Shown in pieces: positions 62,133 through 64,000 of a DNA stretch of 64,000 nt; position 1 is the stretch's first letter, and each line of letters opens with the position of its first letter. Position numbers and translations under genes: made by a program. This stretch comes from Branchiostoma belcheri (taxonomy: Eukaryota; Chordata; Leptocardii; Amphioxiformes; Branchiostomatidae). The stretch lies in assembly GCF_001625305.1 (NCBI RefSeq), contig NW_017803954.1, positions 2,039,428 through 2,103,427 of the forward strand, written 5' to 3'. Below the pieces are notes generated by a model. The model had not been told where the DNA came from. It saw nothing but the letters and a program-made list of their open reading frames with translations, and searched no databases.

Positions 62133-64000
62133 AGACGTGACACCTTCCTGCCGGGCCAATCGGGGTTATCGAAGGAGAAATTCCAAGGATCGGCAGGAAA
62201 ACCCGAGGTGAAGTCCGTCTGTCAGACGGTAGGTGCCGGGTGGGGGCTGTGCTGCAGGCTGGACTAAACGAATCACGCACAATCGAAGAAAATTATGGTG
62301 GACTCGTCCACTCACAACTTCGGGGATCATGACATAGTCTGTAAAATAAATTCGACTCCTTATCTGTATATACTGGTTCCTTTTCCTTGATTATTATCTA
62401 CTCATTAGAATTCAAAATTTATCCGCACACTTCTTTTCATATCTTTGTATATTTCTGTTCTACAGACAGTAAAAATATCTGACCTCCTTACGTCATCAAT
62501 GGATTCTTCCACTGACCACGTAACCGATCACCACAAGTAGGGTTCGATTGGTACCTCAATAAACGACCGTACACACAGGACTGTACACAGATCTACACAA
62601 GATAAATAAACAAACAGAAAGATCAAAATGGGGGAGAGATAATATATCATACCAACGTAGTGAGAAAAGAGATAACAGAGGGAAGTAAGTAAATGTCAAA
62701 ATTGATTCTCTGTAGGACCTTCGATTGGAAAAAAAATGCAATACACCTTTTTCATGTCACTCTCCTACCACTGATTTTTTTCAGTTGACAATGATAAAGC
62801 ACTCACTTTGGCAAAGATAGCGCAAGTGGAAAAAATGACTCGTGCTAGATTCACAAAGCACGTTCAACTTGAACTGCGAGTAAAAGATTCCAAAATATTG
62901 TGAGCTTGGTCCCATGAGACCACCCAATGAACATCCTCCTTGGTACACATACTGAGCAAGATTTATAAGAAAGTCCAAACAAAAATTGTACAATACTGAT
63001 GAGGCAGAAATGTTTAATATATCATGTTACTGAGAAACTTTCAGATTTGATTTCAATAGATTATGCTTGGGTGTATTCAACCATTTTCATGACAATTTCG
63101 GTGGATCATTAAAAGTAGGAACCACTGATAAAGATGATGAACGACCATTTTTGCTGTTCGATTGTTCGGGTTATTCAGCTCGATCCCAGGCTAGGCTGGG
63201 TGCAGCAACACGGACCCTCCGGCGGTTGGCGCGCTCCCATTGGTTAGTTTCCCGTGACGTCTTTCTCGCCGAAATCTCAATGAACTGGCTGGACTGACTA
63301 GTAGTAAATATAGCTACTTAAAAACGTTTTTGTCAGGAGGCTCAAGCTTGACATGTTTTGTACAAAGTCTCCATAATCTGAGAAAGTTAAACAAAAATTG
63401 AGCATACGCCATGACTAACGTTACATTGATAGCAAGGTATAAATATACAACCACATTCCTGAGACTTTACGACTAGAGCGTCAACATTATCAAGTTTCAA
63501 ACGTAATTTGTAAAAATGTGCGTCATATGTACTCCTCCTTGCAAATAGTCAACCCACCAACATGAAATATTGATATCTTTGAAAGGTACAGGTGTTCAAA
63601 TCACGAAAAGTGTACTTGAATGCCATATATACAAAATGTACTTGATTGGACTCCTTGGGACTTCCATGTTCGTCAAACCTGAAGCACACAATGTTTAGCG
63701 AGATGGCATGTATACAAAACAGTAGTGTGGATGCTTATATGTGCGCTTCAACTATCATTATCAACAAGCTCCAACTACCAAACAGCATTACTAATACACG
63801 TACACACAATGTAGCCAATCTCACTGAACGGCCACTTCACTGTTCCTCTGTATACTGCGTCCAAACCGCGTTTAGTAACGGTGACCGGCGACAGGCAAGG
63901 CTGGTTACATATAATAAAATCTCGACTGAATGATACCATGGCCATTACAACGCTGATAACAGACAGCAAGTTAGTGTTAACTCTGTCCAGTTGCTCGGCA
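62133..64000. other. GRK 5' flank and unassigned right edge
   Basis: The first stretch should hold the GRK 5' UTR and promoter on the minus strand. An inverted CCAAT-type word (GGCCAATCGG) lies near 62154, and no TATA box is obvious. A second promoter-like block is listed at 63180-63265. The short open frames in 63067-63969 look like chance and belong to no family I can name. Confidence 0.5.
63180..63265. promoter_or_regulatory. GC-rich promoter-like block
   Basis: A local GC-rich patch in AT-rich DNA contains GGCGGTTGGCGCGC, CCCATTGGTTAG (inverted CCAAT) and CGTGACGTC (CRE-like). It begins with the palindromic CCCAGGCTAGGCTGGG. It could be an upstream GRK promoter or the start of a neighbouring gene beyond the window. 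Confidence 0.35.

Overview
The window looks like nuclear DNA of a cephalochordate, most likely amphioxus (Branchiostoma). This is inferred from vertebrate-like intron-rich genes with chordate-grade protein similarity, AT-rich introns full of the ACATGTA word, several short inverted-repeat elements, and one near-identical local duplication beside an assembly gap that looks allelic. I had no database, so the species is not confirmed.

Layout: (1) 1-6443 is non-coding upstream DNA with repeats and possible small exons. (2) 6444-13829 (+) is one giant intronless coding exon for a poly-C2H2 zinc-finger protein of 2461 residues with about 59 fingers arranged mostly as repeating triplets, plus a PLDLS co-repressor motif. 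(3) 17445-19806 (+) is a four-exon neuropeptide precursor holding nine small amidated peptides in a nearly mirror-image order. (4) 21189-22530 (-) is a four-exon, 111-residue, extremely basic SR/K/A-rich protein resembling a sperm nuclear basic protein. (5) 23308-26586 (+) is a complete eight-exon monoglyceride lipase, 302 residues. (6) 32769-62132 (-) is a 16-exon G-protein-coupled receptor kinase of the GRK4/5/6 class, about 585 residues. It fills the second half of the window and has a second candidate terminal exon at 32326-32379.

The GRK introns and the flanks are crowded with plain DNA elements. There are two miniature inverted-repeat families (five and seven copies), a 709-bp element with perfect 68-bp inverted ends and a 9-bp target duplication that encodes a stub resembling the start of a RecQ-like helicase, a tRNA-derived SINE, a partial copy of a GRK exon, and a 675-bp duplication containing GRK exon 4 next to a 20-N gap. 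No virus-derived elements, CRISPR arrays, rRNA or intact tRNA genes were recognised.

The genes are functionally separate and form no operon. The GRK and the lipase converge on a roughly 5.7-kb non-coding interval. The basic-protein gene and the lipase are divergent across about 780 bp. The most notable candidates for undescribed biology are the neuropeptide precursor, the helicase-stub transposon, the two alternative Cys-Cys tails of the GRK and the triplet-finger protein.
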